Positions 1-12,340 of a DNA stretch of 64,000 nt are shown here, piece by piece. Below the pieces are notes generated by a model. That model ran no database searches, was not told the DNA's origin, and saw only the letters and a program-made list of their open reading frames with translations. Each line of letters starts with the position of its first letter. Within the stretch, counting starts at the first letter, position 1. The position numbers and the translations under genes were made by a program. Source of the DNA: Byssothecium circinans (taxonomy: Eukaryota; Ascomycota; Dothideomycetes; Pleosporales; Massarinaceae); the NCBI GenBank assembly GCA_010015675.1, contig ML976998.1:580963-644962 (forward strand). The letters are read 5' to 3'.

Positions 1-666
1 GGACAAAGGGGTCAACGAGCGACAAATTCATGGCAGCGTTGTACCGTCTTGATCAGCGGCATCTTGCGGTCGCGGCGCCCGCCATGTGGTAATGTCTCGC
101 ATGCGCGAACCTCATGTTTGGAGCCGGGGAGCAGTTCGCGGTCACATGATTGCGCTACGCTGTTTCTAGACTAGCGCACTCTTTGTTACCTAAGCCTTTA
201 CTGCCTCGCCTTTGATGTTCTTCACGCCCGTGCCCCGTTCTCTTACCACCTCACCACCACCACCACCCACTCCTCTCCCATCTCGCTCGGACGTGTCAAC
301 ACCAGCGAGCCCGTTTCCTATCCCGTCGAGTTCGCCTGCGTTAATCACAACGCGCCATATCCCCGCGCTGCCCGCTGCAGCCCTGGCGCGACGACCGCGA
401 GCCGCCCCCGACCCGTGCAACCTTTGTCTACGGGCTTTATCCTTCGACCATATCTCAGCGCGCCCTCTGAGCGCATTAGTCACTCCATAGTTATCGGCAT
501 ATTATCCACGCGAACCAACTACCAGCGTTTTCCGCCAGCGGAGGAGGCACCTGCCCCCTCGTGGCCACCGCGGCCGCCTTCACCAGCGACGGCTCCAGTT
601 CGTCGCGCGGCAACCGTTCTCACGGTATAATACCCCAGCAAAGCCTGCTCCCCGCCGACCGCAATC
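1..666. promoter_or_regulatory. Upstream region of RPB1, no gene seen
   Basis: I see no convincing coding sequence here. Open frames exist on both strands but are proline- or glycine-rich, low in complexity and without recognisable motifs. The stretch from about 200 to 660 is C-rich with CACC runs, which fits a fungal housekeeping promoter and 5' leader for the RPB1 start at 667. No clear TATA box was found. Confidence 0.5.
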
Positions 667-3600
667 ATGCCGCCAGGTGCACCCGTCGCGTCAAAATGCC
701 CGCTCCGCACGATCAAGGAGATTCAGTTCGGCCTGTTCTCGCCGGAGGAGATCAAGGCGATGAGCGTGGTCCACATCATCTACCCCGAGACCATGGACGA
801 AGAGAAGCAACTTCCACGCGCCCAGGGCCTCAACGATACCAAGCTGGGCACTATCGACCGCATGTACTCGTGCGCCACGTGCAAGGAAGACATCCAGACC
901 TGTCCCGGGCACTTTGGCCACATTGAGCTCGCGGTGCCCGTCTTTCACGTTGGTGAGTCAGCCATGCGCCGCTTCTCTGCATTAGACTAACGCGAGACAG
1001 GTTTTGTTGTCAAGATAAAGAAGCTTCTCGAGACTGTGTGCCACAACTGTGGCCTGATCCTGGCTGATTTCGTAAGTCTTCCCTATGGAAGACGGACGGG
1101 GAGTTCAAGATCACATGAGCGCCTCGCTAACTGCAAAACCAGAACCATCCAGACTGGAAGTCGGCGGTCCGGATCAAGGACCCAAAGAAGCGTTTTGACA
1201 TGATATGGCGACTCTCAAAGACCAAGAAGGACTGCGTGAACGACCCTCCCGAGGAAGATCCGAAGAAGGCTTCCAAGCTTCCCCACGGCGGTTGCGGCAA
1301 TCGCCAGCCAGACAGTATCAAGAAGGAGGGTCTTAGGCTCACAGCCGTGTACAAGCCACGCAAGGACGACGACGAGGGCAAAGGCGACGAGAAGAAGCAA
1401 ATCACCCCCCAGGACGCGTTAAATGTGTTCCGCAACCTCAATGACAATACGCTAGGCCTTCTCGGACTCAACGCTGACTATGCGCGCCCGGAATGGATGG
1501 TTCTCACAGTGCTCCCTGTGCCCCCGCCGCCCGTCCGACCCAGTATCTCGGTCGACGGCACAGGTCAGGGTATGCGAGGAGAAGATGACTTGACGTACAA
1601 GCTTGGCGACATCATCCGTGCCAATGGTCGTGTGCATGACTGCCATCGCGACGGCTCGCCTCAGCACATTTTGAACGAATTCGAGACGCTTCTGCAATAT
1701 CATGTGGCTACCTATATGGACAACGACGCAAATGGCGTACCTCAGGCCATGCAAAAGTCCGGTCGGCCGCTCAAGACGATCCGTGGCCGTCTCAAAGGCA
1801 AGGAAGGCCGTCTCCGAGGCAATCTCATGGGCAAGCGTGTAGACTTTTCTGCGCGTACTGTCATTACCGGTGACCCCAACTTGTCGCTGGATCAAGTTGG
1901 AGTCCCGCGCTCCATCGCCCGGACACTTACCTATCCTGAAGTGGTGACCAAGTTCAACATTAAAAAGCTCACGGATCTGGTCCGAAACGGCCCCAACGCA
2001 CATCCCGGCGCCAACTTCGTTATCAAGTCGGACGGTGTTCGACTTGACCTCAAGCACAACAAGAACCTTCATGATTTGCGATTGCAGTATGGTTGGAAGG
2101 TCGAACGTCACATCGATGATGACGATGTTATTATTTTCAACCGTCAGCCATCTCTTCACAAGGAGTCTATGATGGGCCATCGTATCAAAGTCATGCCCTA
2201 TTCTACGTTCCGCCTGAACTTGTCGGTTACTTCGCCATACAATGCCGATTTTGATGGCGACGAAATGAATCTGCACGTCCCACAGAGCGACGAGACCCGT
2301 GCTGAAGTCAAGAATTTGTGCATGGTGCCCTTGCAGATTGTCTCGCCTCAAGGCAACAAGCCGCTCATGGGCATTGTGCAGGACACCCTTTGCGGCATCT
2401 ACAAGATGTGCCACATGGACATTTTCATGACGAGGGAGCAGATGATGCCCATCATGCTGTGGGTGCCAGGTTGGGATGGCGTTGTCCCTCCCCCCGCTAT
2501 CCTCAAGCCACGCCCCCGCTGGACTGGAAAACAAATCATCAGCATGGCTCTCAAGACGGGAATCAACCTGATGCGCCCCGATGATGAGGTCGAGGATCCT
2601 TACAACGACTTCTCTGGTAAATCTCTCGTTGTTCATGACGGTGATGTTGTGCATGGCCAGCTTGCCAAATCCGCTGTTGGTGCCTCCAATGGTGGTCTCG
2701 TTCACATCATTTACAACGAGCATGGACCCGAAGAGACTGTGACATTTTTCAACGCAGCGCAGCGAATCGTCAACTATTGGTTCCTTCACCATGGTTTCAG
2801 CATCGGCGTCGGCGATGCTGTTCCTGACGAGAAGACTGCCAATAAAATCTTGGATTCAATCGCTAAAGCCAAGAAGGAAGTCGAGGCGCTGATAGCAAGC
2901 GCGAACAGGGACGACATGGAGCCTAGTCCTGGTATGAGTATCCGCAAGACATTTGAGAACAGGGCAATGAAAGCTCTAAACGAGGGTCGTGAGGGTGGTG
3001 GATCTGCTGCAAAGAAGAACCTCAAGCCTTTCAACAACGTCGTCGCGACAGTCAGCTCAGGATCAAAGGGCTCAAATGTCAATATTGCGCAGATGGTGTC
3101 ACTAGTCGGGCAACAGGCCGTCGAAGGCGCGCGTATTCCGTTCGGGTTCAAATACCGCACACTTCCACATTTCACCAAAGACGATTACTCGCCAGAATCC
3201 CGAGGCTTCGTAGAGAACTCCTATCTACGTGGATTGACACCGCAAGAATTCTTCTTCCACGCAATGGCTGGTCGCGAGGGTCTCATCGATACTGCGGTCA
3301 AGACAGCAGAGACTGGTTACATTCAACGTCGTTTAGTGAAAGCTCTCGAAGATGTCATGGTCAAGTATGATGGCACTGTACGCAACTCCATGGGTGATAT
3401 CGTGGAATTCGTATACGGCGAAGACGGTCTTGCCGGAGAGAAGATCGAAAAGCAGAAGATTGACACTGTCGCCATTTCGCAGAAGAAGCTCGAGAAACGT
3501 TACAAGATGGACGTCATGAGTAATACGCCTCCGATTCCACCGAGCCGTCTTGAGGTTGCCAATCTGATTCAGGGCGATGTAGAGGTTCAGAATCGCCTGT

Positions 3601-6100
3601 CCGAGGAATTTGAGCAGATCGAAGCGGATCGTCGATTCCTTCGCGAGCGATTGGTTGATGATAGTGCACAGTACTATCTGCCGTTGAACACACAACGTAT
3701 CATCGAAGATGCCAAAGGTCGTTTTAAGATCAAGGATGGCCAACGAAGTGACTTGCATCCAGTCGATGCTATCAATCAGGTCCGCCAGCTTCTGGACGAT
3801 CTCGTCGTCATCCGGGGTGACGATCCATTGACGCTCGAAGCTCAAGAGAGCGCCACGACACTTTTCAAGTGCTTGTTGCGAGCCAAGTTGTCATTCAAGC
3901 GCATGGTCATGGAGGAGTCTCTGAACAAGGTTGCCCTCGACCACATTTGCGGCCAAATCAAGGACCGCTTCCTTCGGGCTGCCGTGCCTCCTGGCGAGAT
4001 GGTCGGCGTGCTTGCTGCGCAGTCGATCGGTGAACCGGCCACTCAGATGACGCTGAATACTTTCCATTTTACCGGTATTTCGTCCAAGAACGTCACACTT
4101 GGTGTACCTCGCTTGAAAGAGATTCTCAACATAGCTGCCAACATCAAAACGCCAGGTATGGTGGTTCACCAGGAGAATGTGGCCGATGCCACTATGACCA
4201 AGGCTAAGGCTCTGCGAAGCGCCGTTGAGCACACGACTCTCCGATCATTGACGCATTCCGTTGAATTGTACTATGATCCCGATATCCAGTCCACGCTCAT
4301 CGAAGCTGATGCCGACATGGTGGAATCATACTTCATCATTCCCGAAGAAAATGTCGATATCTCGTCGCAGTCTAAATGGCTTCTTCGTATTATCCTGGAA
4401 CGCAAGCACCTACTCGACAAGAACATAACCATCACTGAGGTCGCTGCTAAGATCAAGCAAGAATTCCATCCCAATATTGCCATCATTTTCAGCGACGAAA
4501 ATGCCGAAGAGCAGGTTTTGCGTGTGCGCTTCGTTTGGGATCATCATCTCAAGCAAGAAGATGACGAAGATGACGAGCGTGATGAGCGCTGGATGCGAAA
4601 GCTCGAGAAGCACTTGCTGGATGATGTCAGCCTTCGCGGTGTTCGCGGCATTGACCGCGCCTTTATCCGTAAGGATACCAGGCTCGTCGAATTGGACGAC
4701 GGCTCCCTCCTTTTGAACAAAGAAGATACGCGCTGTGACGAATGGGTTCTAGATACCAACGGTGTGGCTTTAGCTGATGTCCTCGCAATTGAAGGCGTGA
4801 ACACGAGGAGCACGTATTCTAACTCTTTTATCGAAGTCCTGGCTGTTCTCGGCATTGAGGCTGCACGTCAATGCCTGCTGCGCGAGCTATTCGCAGTCCT
4901 CTCGTTCGATGGTTCATACGTCAATCATCGACACATGGCTATCCTCATCGATATCATGTGTCAGCGTGGTCTGCTCATGGCCATTACTCGTCACGGAATC
5001 AACCGCAACGACACGGGTGCGCTGATGCGTTGTTCTTTCGAGGAGACGGTGGAGATCTTGCTTGAAGCTGCGGGCTTCGGTGAGCTTGACGACTGCCGTG
5101 GGGTTTCCGAAAACATCATGCTTGGTCAACTGGCACCCATGGGCACCGGAGAATTCGAAGTCATCATGGACGGTGCTATGCTTCTGACCATGGTTGAGGA
5201 CAACTCGCAGCACCGCCCTGCTGTTGCTGCTGCCGGCGGCTTTTACGACAACGGTGCAGCAACCCCTTACGATCAGGGCTCTCCGACCTATGAACCCGAC
5301 TTGAGCGGTCCGTCTTACGGTGATGCAGCGTTCTCACCTCTTGCAGTACCAGGTGCCAGCGGAGGAGCTAGCGTATGGGGCTCCAGCGGCGGCTATGGCG
5401 ACGGTGCTTTCAGTCCAGGTCACAATGCCACCAGTCCAGGCTACATGGGAGCACAGAGTCCGTTCAGTGGAACAAGCCCTACTTCGCCTGGTTATGCACC
5501 AGCCTCGCCTGGCTATTCACCGACATCGCCGGGCTTTGGCCCTGCATCGCCAGGCTACAGCATTACAAGCCCAAACTACTCGCCCACATCGCCTGGCTAT
5601 TCACCCACGTCACCGGCATATGGGTCCCCTACTTCTCCTGGTTACTCTCCAACGTCACCTAACTACTCGCCGACGTCGCCTTCGTACTCGCCCACTTCCC
5701 CAGGCTACAGTCCAACGTCGCCTATGCACACTGGTGCCCGTGGAGCCACATCGCCGCACTACAGCCCGACGTCCCCTGCGTATAGTCCAACGTCACCAAT
5801 GTACAGCCCGACCAGCCCGCAGTTTGGTGCAAACAGCGATAGGCGTTCTCCCGCCTCACCCGCATCGCCCAGCTATAGCCCGACCAGCCCACTCTATAGC
5901 CCGACGTCTCCGGCAGGAAACGCCTACTCGCCTACCTCTCCAAAGTTCTCCCCCACATCTCCAGGCCCTGCGTCTTACTCAGCGACGTCTCCCAAGTGGT
6001 CGCCGAGCTCGCCCAAATTCTCTCCTACGTAAGTTTGATCACAGCTGTACGCTCCCTTCCGTCGAATTTATACTAATGATATTTCAGATCACCCAAGTAG
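667..6100 (+). CDS. RPB1: RNA polymerase II largest subunit
   Basis: Catalytic subunit of RNA polymerase II, acting in the nucleus to make mRNA. Exons are 667-952, 1001-1071, 1143-6028 and 6088-6100, giving 1751 residues, close to the 1733 of the yeast protein. The N-terminus carries the zinc-binding cysteines and [10 protein letters not shown], followed by CHNCG. The magnesium-binding signature [10 protein letters not shown] lies near residue 486, and [16 protein letters not shown] (the trigger-loop region) follows about residue 1080. From about residue 1543 to the end runs the heptad tail (YSPTSPx). The last intron splits the final repeat: exon 4 adds only SPK and the stop, with a TACTAAT branch point at 6071. 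The start is the first ATG in frame with the conserved N-terminus. Identification is certain; only the first two small introns were placed by eye. Confidence 0.97.
5412..6028 (+). repeat. RPB1 C-terminal heptad repeat tract
   Basis: In-frame 21-nt repeats encode degenerate copies of YSPTSPx, roughly 25 in all. The first and last units are the most diverged ([14 protein letters not shown]), while the central units are near consensus. This tail is phosphorylated on its serines and recruits capping, splicing and polyadenylation factors in all eukaryotes. Confidence 0.9.
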
Positions 6101-7722
6101 AGTGCATAGACGTGCCAAACACATGTGGAAATCATCATATGTAAGCAGGTTCTTACCTTGCTTTTGTACAAAAGTCATGTTTGCTTTCTTTCTCAAACAC
6201 TGAAGGCTGACTTTTCTTTGGCTCACGGTAGCTCGGAACAAGAAAAAAATGTCACTTCCTAACGTCCATGGTCGGTCAATCGGCGAATCGGTAGTACTGC
6301 GTGCCAGACGTACCTTTGATTAGGCCCACGTTTCCAACCGGCATTCCCTTCTCGTCCGATACCGCCCTCTTTTAATGTTTGGTTCTCTATTTGCGGTCCT
6401 CCTTTGCGATATCTTTGTACAACACCATCCACTGCCGCCGTCAATCTTTGGAAACGACGAACCGAGCTGAGAGGTGCCTTGACGGTACCACCAAAACACA
6501 CCCCACCCTTGCCCGGTTTTTTCACCCGCACTACAACAACATCTTTCTAATGGGGTCCACGGCGCTTTTCCTGGGGCGGGGGCATTTTCGACAATGCTTC
6601 TTGATTGAATTGAATACACTTTACTTTACGCTTTCGACGAGAAAGAGAGGGGGGGGGGAGACACTACTACTACTCCAACCTCTTTCTCGTATCTCCTTTT
6701 TTCCTTCCATGCACAAAAATCTTTTTGCGAGGCGTTCCGGGCATGCATGGGTCATATGTTCGGACGGGTTCACGGAGTTTGCTTTTCAATTTCCATCTGC
6801 TCCCCTGTCTCCAATTTCCATCTTTCTTCCTTTGCAATGTGTCTTAGATGAGTCAATCTGTACTTTGTCAATTGATTGGGGGTGAGACCTGCTAAATTGA
6901 TATGCGTGCGCGCGTCTTGGGAGGAATGTATCGGGGTATAGAGGCGAGGGATTCTCAGTCAGCTAGGGTAGTTCAGGGAGTGCAAAGGAGTGGGGGTTAT
7001 TAGATTCATGCCCAGTTCTGCGTAGTATGCACGCGCTGCTGGTGAGAGAAAAGCTGGATGGAGGAGTGCGCGGGGAGAATGAGAGGAGTGTGAGATCAGA
7101 TAATTTTTTGAAATTGACAGTTTTGTCGCAACTTTGAGTGCCTTTGCTTTAGTGAGCCATGACTGATGCGCATCGTGTATTCTGTAAGACGTGCAAAGTC
7201 GACCCATATACAAGTATAGTACAAGACTACACCCTTCCTATAGATTGGACCAAGGTGAACTCATCTCAACCACATCACGCAGCCTGAGTAACACGGTAAA
7301 AACCAAGCCAGCAAACAAGCTGGCGAGAACAAATCGTTTCAGTAATTTCAATCGCCTCCCAATGGTATCATATCTACACATGTCTGCCAAAATCGAAAAA
7401 AGATAGTCATCCTATGGCATTCCCGTTCGTACAAAGCAAAAACATAAAGACGAGACAAAACACCGAGGGGACATTCCACAGTCTAACCCAACGCCTAAAC
7501 CAATGCTATTGATATCAAATAACCAAGAAGGATGACAACACAGGGCCGTGAACCAAGGTTACACTTAGTGTACATATATCATATACGCCGTCGCTATGCA
7601 AATGTTGACTGTAGGCTGAGTGCAGTCTGGAGTCCTGACCGGCAACCGAAGTTGCCAATGCAAAGAAAGCGCGTGAGGTCGCTTAGGAAGGCTGCGCGAG
7701 TGCAGGAGTGCACCATGTTTGT
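6101..7722. other. Convergent intergenic region RPB1/GCN5
   Basis: This 1.6-kb stretch lies between the 3' ends of RPB1 (plus) and GCN5 (minus). It should hold both 3' untranslated regions. It contains T/C-rich runs near 6600-6700 with a poly-G stretch, but no ORF with protein-like composition that I can support. Confidence 0.5.
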
Positions 7723-9335
7723 TCATTTGCCAGTAAACTCGGATTCAAGATGCTACGGCAACATGTCAGTTCAGAACAGACCAAGAAAAAAGCAATGCAT
7801 CAGCCAATAAGAATTAAAGGAAGTCCACACTTACAGTCCACTCGGGGATCTCACGGATCTTACTCCACATATACTTTTCCAACCGATTCGCCGCCTTCGC
7901 ATACGGCGTGGTCTCATTATTGTACTTGCGACAGTTGTCAAAAATAAGCTTCGCATCGCGGCAGAAGTCCTCAGGGGTAGGGTAGAGATCCTTCTCATGC
8001 TTTTCTTCCATGGTAGCGAAGTCCATGGGTTCCTTGATGACGTCGTAGTAGTCCTGGACCTCGTCTTTGTTGACGGGTTGCTGGAACGGCCAGGCATTGC
8101 TGTTGTTCTGGAGGTCGTTGAGGAGGTGGAGAAGGGCGTTGTAGTTGGGGCCGTGGCGCGGGGCGCGGGCCAGTTCGTCCATGGCGGAGGACCAGCCCGA
8201 GGCCTTGATTGCCGGGATGGTCATGGGGTCGATGGTTGAAAGTCCGGTCTTCCATTGCGCGGGGGGAGGGTGGACTTCGAAGCTTTTGCTCACGGAGCGG
8301 ATCTTGGCGTTGACGCACTCTTTCTGCTTGAGCAGCATGCGGCCGCTTTCTAGGTAGCGGATCTTGGGCACCATGCTGCATTGCATGATGGTGCCGCCTT
8401 CGTAGTCTTTTATGTAGCCCATCCAGCGCGACTTCTCGAGTGTGATTTCCTTGGTGAAACCTTGCTTTTTGAAGTAGCCGATCGCGTAGTTGTCGGCGTA
8501 GGTGAGAAAGTGCATGACGTCCGAAGTGGCTTTGACGTAGTCTTTGAGATGCGACATGAGGTGGGCGCCGTAGCCTTTGACTTGCTGGTCCGAGGAGATG
8601 GCGCAGAAGACGATTTCGGCGAATTGGCGGCCGTGGAAGGGGCGGTATGTGATGCCGCTGCAGATGGTCAGTATAAGCATCAAGAGGGGAAGAGGATGTA
8701 GTACCCAACGACCTCCAGCGGCTTCTTCACAATGGCAATACTCAGATGGGTCCGGTCATACACCAGGCGGGCAATATAGTCCTTGGGCATCTTAGGCAAC
8801 TGTTTCTGAAATATACATTTCAGGCCAGTAAGGACGATGGTGCTCTCGCGCTCATTGTCGTTGTTGACGACGCGGAACTCAATCTCGCCATTGCGCTCCT
8901 CGATGACGGCGGGCTTCTCGGGGAAGGGGATCAGCTTCTTGGGAGGGGGCACGCCGGTGCCGTCGGAGGGCGCCTCGCTGGACTGCTTAGGCCGCTTGGA
9001 GGGAGAGGGGGGTTCGGGAGGTGCGGTTGCTTTGCGCTTTGCTGGGTCGGCGCGGAGCCGGTTGGTTAGCTGGAGCAGAGGGATGTCGGGGGAGGACGAT
9101 TTGGTTGATGAGGAGAAGGGGACAGCTTTTCGGGATGGGGGACGGATGGAGATTTTTAGGGGAGGCTCAGGCTCGGGAGAGGTTGAATAGCCCAGAGTGT
9201 CGCGTAGACTGTGGAGAGAGTCGCGGCGGGAGTCCATCTGGTGGTTGATAGGGACTGCGGGGCAAAACTGGCCCGTGGAGAGGCTTTCGGAGTATATAAA
9301 ATGAACTTACCTTCATCGCCGGATGGTTGAGCCAT
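7723..9335 (-). CDS. GCN5: Histone acetyltransferase GCN5
   Basis: Catalytic acetyltransferase of SAGA/ADA complexes, acetylating histone H3 in the nucleus. Exons on the minus strand are 9335-9311, 9254-8705, 8657-7835 and 7752-7723, giving 475 residues against 439 in yeast. The acetyl-CoA fold shows [11 protein letters not shown] with the likely catalytic Glu near residue 206, and the Q-V-K-G-Y-G pantetheine-binding loop near 217-222. A bromodomain fills the C-terminus (WPFQQPV through [16 protein letters not shown]). The N-terminal ~150 residues are Ser/Pro-rich and poorly conserved. The joined frames VVG|GITYR and [14 protein letters not shown] match the family. If the last intron (7834-7753) is not removed, the protein ends VSVDFL instead. 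It faces OST5 head to head. Confidence 0.93.
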
Positions 9336-9534
9336 CGTCTTGTCTTGCTGACTGCTGCCTTGCGGCCCTTTGCTGCTGCTGTTCTGTTGCTCTCGGTCGT
9401 GCTTGCGACTGTGAACTTTATGGGAAGCATGCGGAACCCAAGCACGGACCAGCCGCAATCGATTAAGAGTTGCCAAAGTAGCAACGTAGGCTCTTCACAA
9501 CCTCAACACAGGCCGCCATTGCACCCTCAGCTCC
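9336..9534. promoter_or_regulatory. Shared divergent promoter GCN5/OST5
   Basis: Only 199 bp separate the GCN5 start (minus strand) from the OST5 start (plus strand), so the two genes must share promoter DNA and 5' leaders. I see no clear TATA box. Bidirectional use is inferred from layout alone. Confidence 0.5.
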
Positions 9535-9929
9535 ATGTCGAATCCGCTGCTTGACGTCTGGGAGGCTTCCGCTGCCTCTCCCTATCACCCGGCTATCTCA
9601 AAGGATTGGGAATTCTTCGTTGCCTCCTCCCTGCTGGTATTCTGTAAGTGTCTCGCTAGAGCTTCACGCGCCGCGCATGCTAACATACTGCAGCTCTTGT
9701 CCTTGCCGGCGTCTTCAGTCTGAGTATGCGCAAGCCATTGAAAACGCGAAATGAGCACGCGACTAACTCCACCAGACCGATCCATCGTCACCCTCCCGCT
9801 GCTCGGTATCCCCGCCTCAATAGCATTCGGGTACGTGGCCCTTCAAGCTCCTCCGCAAAGATGCACCCTGACATTCTATCCAGCTTCGGCTCAGTCCTCA
9901 TGATCTGCGCCGTTGGCGTCTACGTCTAA
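9535..9929 (+). CDS. OST5: Oligosaccharyltransferase small subunit OST5/TMEM258
   Basis: Small membrane subunit of the ER oligosaccharyltransferase, which transfers the glycan to Asn in N-glycosylation. Exons 9535-9643, 9694-9723, 9776-9830 and 9884-9929 join to 79 residues, the same length as animal TMEM258. Two hydrophobic segments are visible: about residues 28-47 (FFVASSLLVFSLVLAGVFS) and 57-79, ending GSVLMICAVGVYV, which matches the family's typical ending in VGIYV. Three introns in 79 codons is dense but each has a consensus donor and AG acceptor, and all phases agree. No single exon would be called alone because of its size. Divergent partner of GCN5. Confidence 0.85.
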
Positions 9930-10089
9930 CTTTCCTTCATCTCCCTTCAGCCGGCGTTCGGAACCCATCTGTAGTCTACTCGGAATGAAATAGAAGCTCT
10001 CGGCTTCGCGATACCACATCTACTCCCCATCTATACCTACCTACTTACCTCATCTCCATCGATTTCCACACTACAAACAAAAAAATACC

Positions 10090-10147
10090 AGCCATCATCC
10101 AGCCATCATCCAGCCATCATCCAGCCATCATCCAGCCATCATCCAAC
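10090..10147 (+). repeat. 11-bp minisatellite in the RAD1 leader
   Basis: Five tandem copies of the 11-mer CCATCATCCAG, the last slightly altered, end 6 bp before the RAD1 start codon at 10154. No ATG occurs inside the repeat, so it adds no upstream ORF. Confidence 0.9.
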
Positions 10148-10153
10148 CATACC

Positions 10154-11342
10154 ATGGACGACGAAGACGAACTCCCCACCCTCACAGCTGTCTCCAGCTC
10201 CGCCCGCCAACTCTACCTCCTCCTTCGCTGCATCAATTTCGCAGACAAAGCACACGTTCAAATCAGCGAGGAGGGCCTTAAATTCTCCGTCGATGAGGCC
10301 AGTGTCATGGAAGGTACATTTTTACTCTTCCACCTCACTCCCAATCACCCAGCTGATTCTCCCTCCAGGCTCCGCCTTCCTCGCCAAAGACCTCTTTACA
10401 ACCTACACCTTCCGCGCCCCACCCGAACCCTCCCCCCATCCCCAAGACTCCGACGACGAAAACGCCCAGGACCCCGCCGCCACCCTCCCAACCTTCCAAA
10501 TATCACTCCCCTCCCTCCTCGAAACCCTCCAAATTTTCGGTCTCACCGACCCAGCCCCCTCCTCCCGCCCACCATGGTCCCGCGCCGAAGCAACCTCAAC
10601 CGCCTTCTCCAACAACGTCCTCGGCATGAACAACCTCTGCCGTATCCTATACACATCTCTCGGTGGTCCGCTCAGCATCATCCTTACCGAGTCCACAATC
10701 CGTACAAGCTGCGACCTGACGTGCTACGAAGCGGCGTTTAACGAAGAGATACCGTTTGACAGGGATTACCTGGCGCTCAAGACGATTATGCGGGGAGGGT
10801 GGTTAGGCGACGCGGTGCAAGAATTAAGTTCCACGAGCCCCGAGAAACTGACGCTGTGGGCCAGGATGAAGGCCAGGAAACCTTACTTCGCCCTCTCTTC
10901 ATCAGGCACCCTGGGATCCGCCCGCGTGGAATTCAACGACAACAATAACAATAATAACAACTCTCGTCCCTCGGTCCATACGAACCCCTCCGACACAGCC
11001 GCAGACCCTTCGCAACCGCCAACGTCCCTCCTCGAAACCTTTCTTCTGCGCACTTCCTCGCCGCTCAAAGCCTCGTACAAATTCAGCCTTATCCAACGCG
11101 CGACCCGCGCCATGAGCGCGGCGAGTAAAGTCAGTATACGTGTTGATGAGCAGGGTGTGCTGAGTCTGCAGTTTATGATTGAGGTGGAGGGAGGTGGTGG
11201 GAAGGTTAGCTTTATTGACTTTCGGTTTGTGCCGTTGGTGGAGGATGAGGATGAGGATGATGAGGAGGGAGATGGTGAGGGGGATGTGGATGTGGATGTG
11301 GAGGGGCGGAGTGGGAGTGATGATGATGGGGCAGAGGGATAG
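10154..11342 (+). CDS. RAD1: DNA damage checkpoint clamp subunit Rad1 (9-1-1)
   Basis: Subunit of the Rad9-Hus1-Rad1 ring that is loaded at damaged DNA and activates the ATR/Mec1 checkpoint (S. pombe Rad1, S. cerevisiae Rad17). Exons 10154-10313 and 10369-11342 give 377 residues. The N-terminal stretch LTAVSSSARQLYLLLRC.. then ISEEGLKFSVDEASVMEG matches the first PCNA-like strand set, and KVSFIDFRFVPL matches the last. The two PCNA folds span about residues 10-330. The C-terminal ~35 residues are a highly acidic Asp/Glu tail, coded by GATGAG repeats, which the family does not generally need. A short Asn run lies near residue 245. The single intron falls at EG|SAFL as usual in fungi. Confidence 0.88.
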
Positions 11343-12340
11343 TGGGGATGATGAGATGGAGGCGTAATTTTTTCGGGTCAAGGGTGGGTCGGATTAGGCG
11401 TATTCAATACTAACCTGATGCATCCATCACAAGATATCGAAGTGAAGAAAACTGTTCACACTTCCAAATCACACATGCATATATGTCTACACCCAGGGCA
11501 CTCCAACAATGTCCCAGCGAGCAAACGCCGATGTTTTCACTGTGCATTGATTTGTCTGTCTGTCTGTCCACTGACTGCATAGCCATTCCGTTTTCCTCCG
11601 TTCCTTTTCATCCCATTCCCATCGCACTCTGCTCTAGGCTCCAGACATATTCAGGGGTGAGGATGAGGAAAAAGGAGGGAAAGAAAAAAAGAAGGCACTA
11701 ACGTACACACGCCATCTAATCTTTTCGCCTGCAGGCATATCAGCCCACCCACCGCAAAGCAAACGATCCAGCAGGTACTCCTGCTCCTTACCCTCCGCGC
11801 CATGTTCTACTCTGCCGTTGGTTGGCCATCGCCATGTTTTCAATTTTTACTCCTCCCGATTCATGAGATGAAGGGAAAGAAAAGATAAAAGCCGCCCCAG
11901 AACTGATGGAGCCATGATCAAGAAAGCCATCCCATACGCCGTGACGTGGTATTGTTTGAGAAGGGAGGTATTCCATCTGCGCTAAGAAAAAAGGGAAGAC
12001 AAAAAGAGAGAGAAAGACAATCATCGCCATATTCTTATCCGCAAACGCCGGTTACGGTGATGTGAAAGAAAGAGAGAGAAAAACCCGTCATGTATCATTT
12101 TGCGTGAAGGAGGTGTATTGGGACCGAGAACGAGGCATGTTTCCGAAAGATAGCCTTCCCGGGATAGTAGAGCCCGGGATTGAGATGAAAAAGACTAAAG
12201 ATGCCATCGATAGCCGACCAGGAGCGCTGTTCAAGCGAGCGTCAGGCGTGATATCCAAGATTGGTACGCGCGTCGATTGGCAGCCGCCGGGTCCACGATG
12301 GGATAAGAAAGGAATGTAAAGTACAGTTGATGATTGACCT
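11343..12340. other. Convergent intergenic region RAD1/TOA1
   Basis: About 1 kb between two 3' ends. It contains a short TCTG run near 11552-11568 and purine-rich stretches (GAAAGAGAGAG near 12064-12080). No supported gene. Confidence 0.5.

Noticed and set aside
212..490. Open frames on both strands upstream of RPB1
   Set aside because: Low-complexity Pro/Gly/Arg composition from a C-rich promoter, no family resemblance.
1452..2792. 446-codon antisense frame inside RPB1
   Set aside because: Shadow of the strongly conserved RPB1 exon; composition follows from the sense codons.
5320..6144. 274-codon plus frame overlapping the heptad tail
   Set aside because: Out-of-frame reading of the 21-nt heptad repeats, which stay open in several frames.
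6379..6885. 168-codon plus frame between RPB1 and GCN5
   Set aside because: Lies in T/C-rich 3' flank, reads through a poly-G run, and has no recognisable motif.
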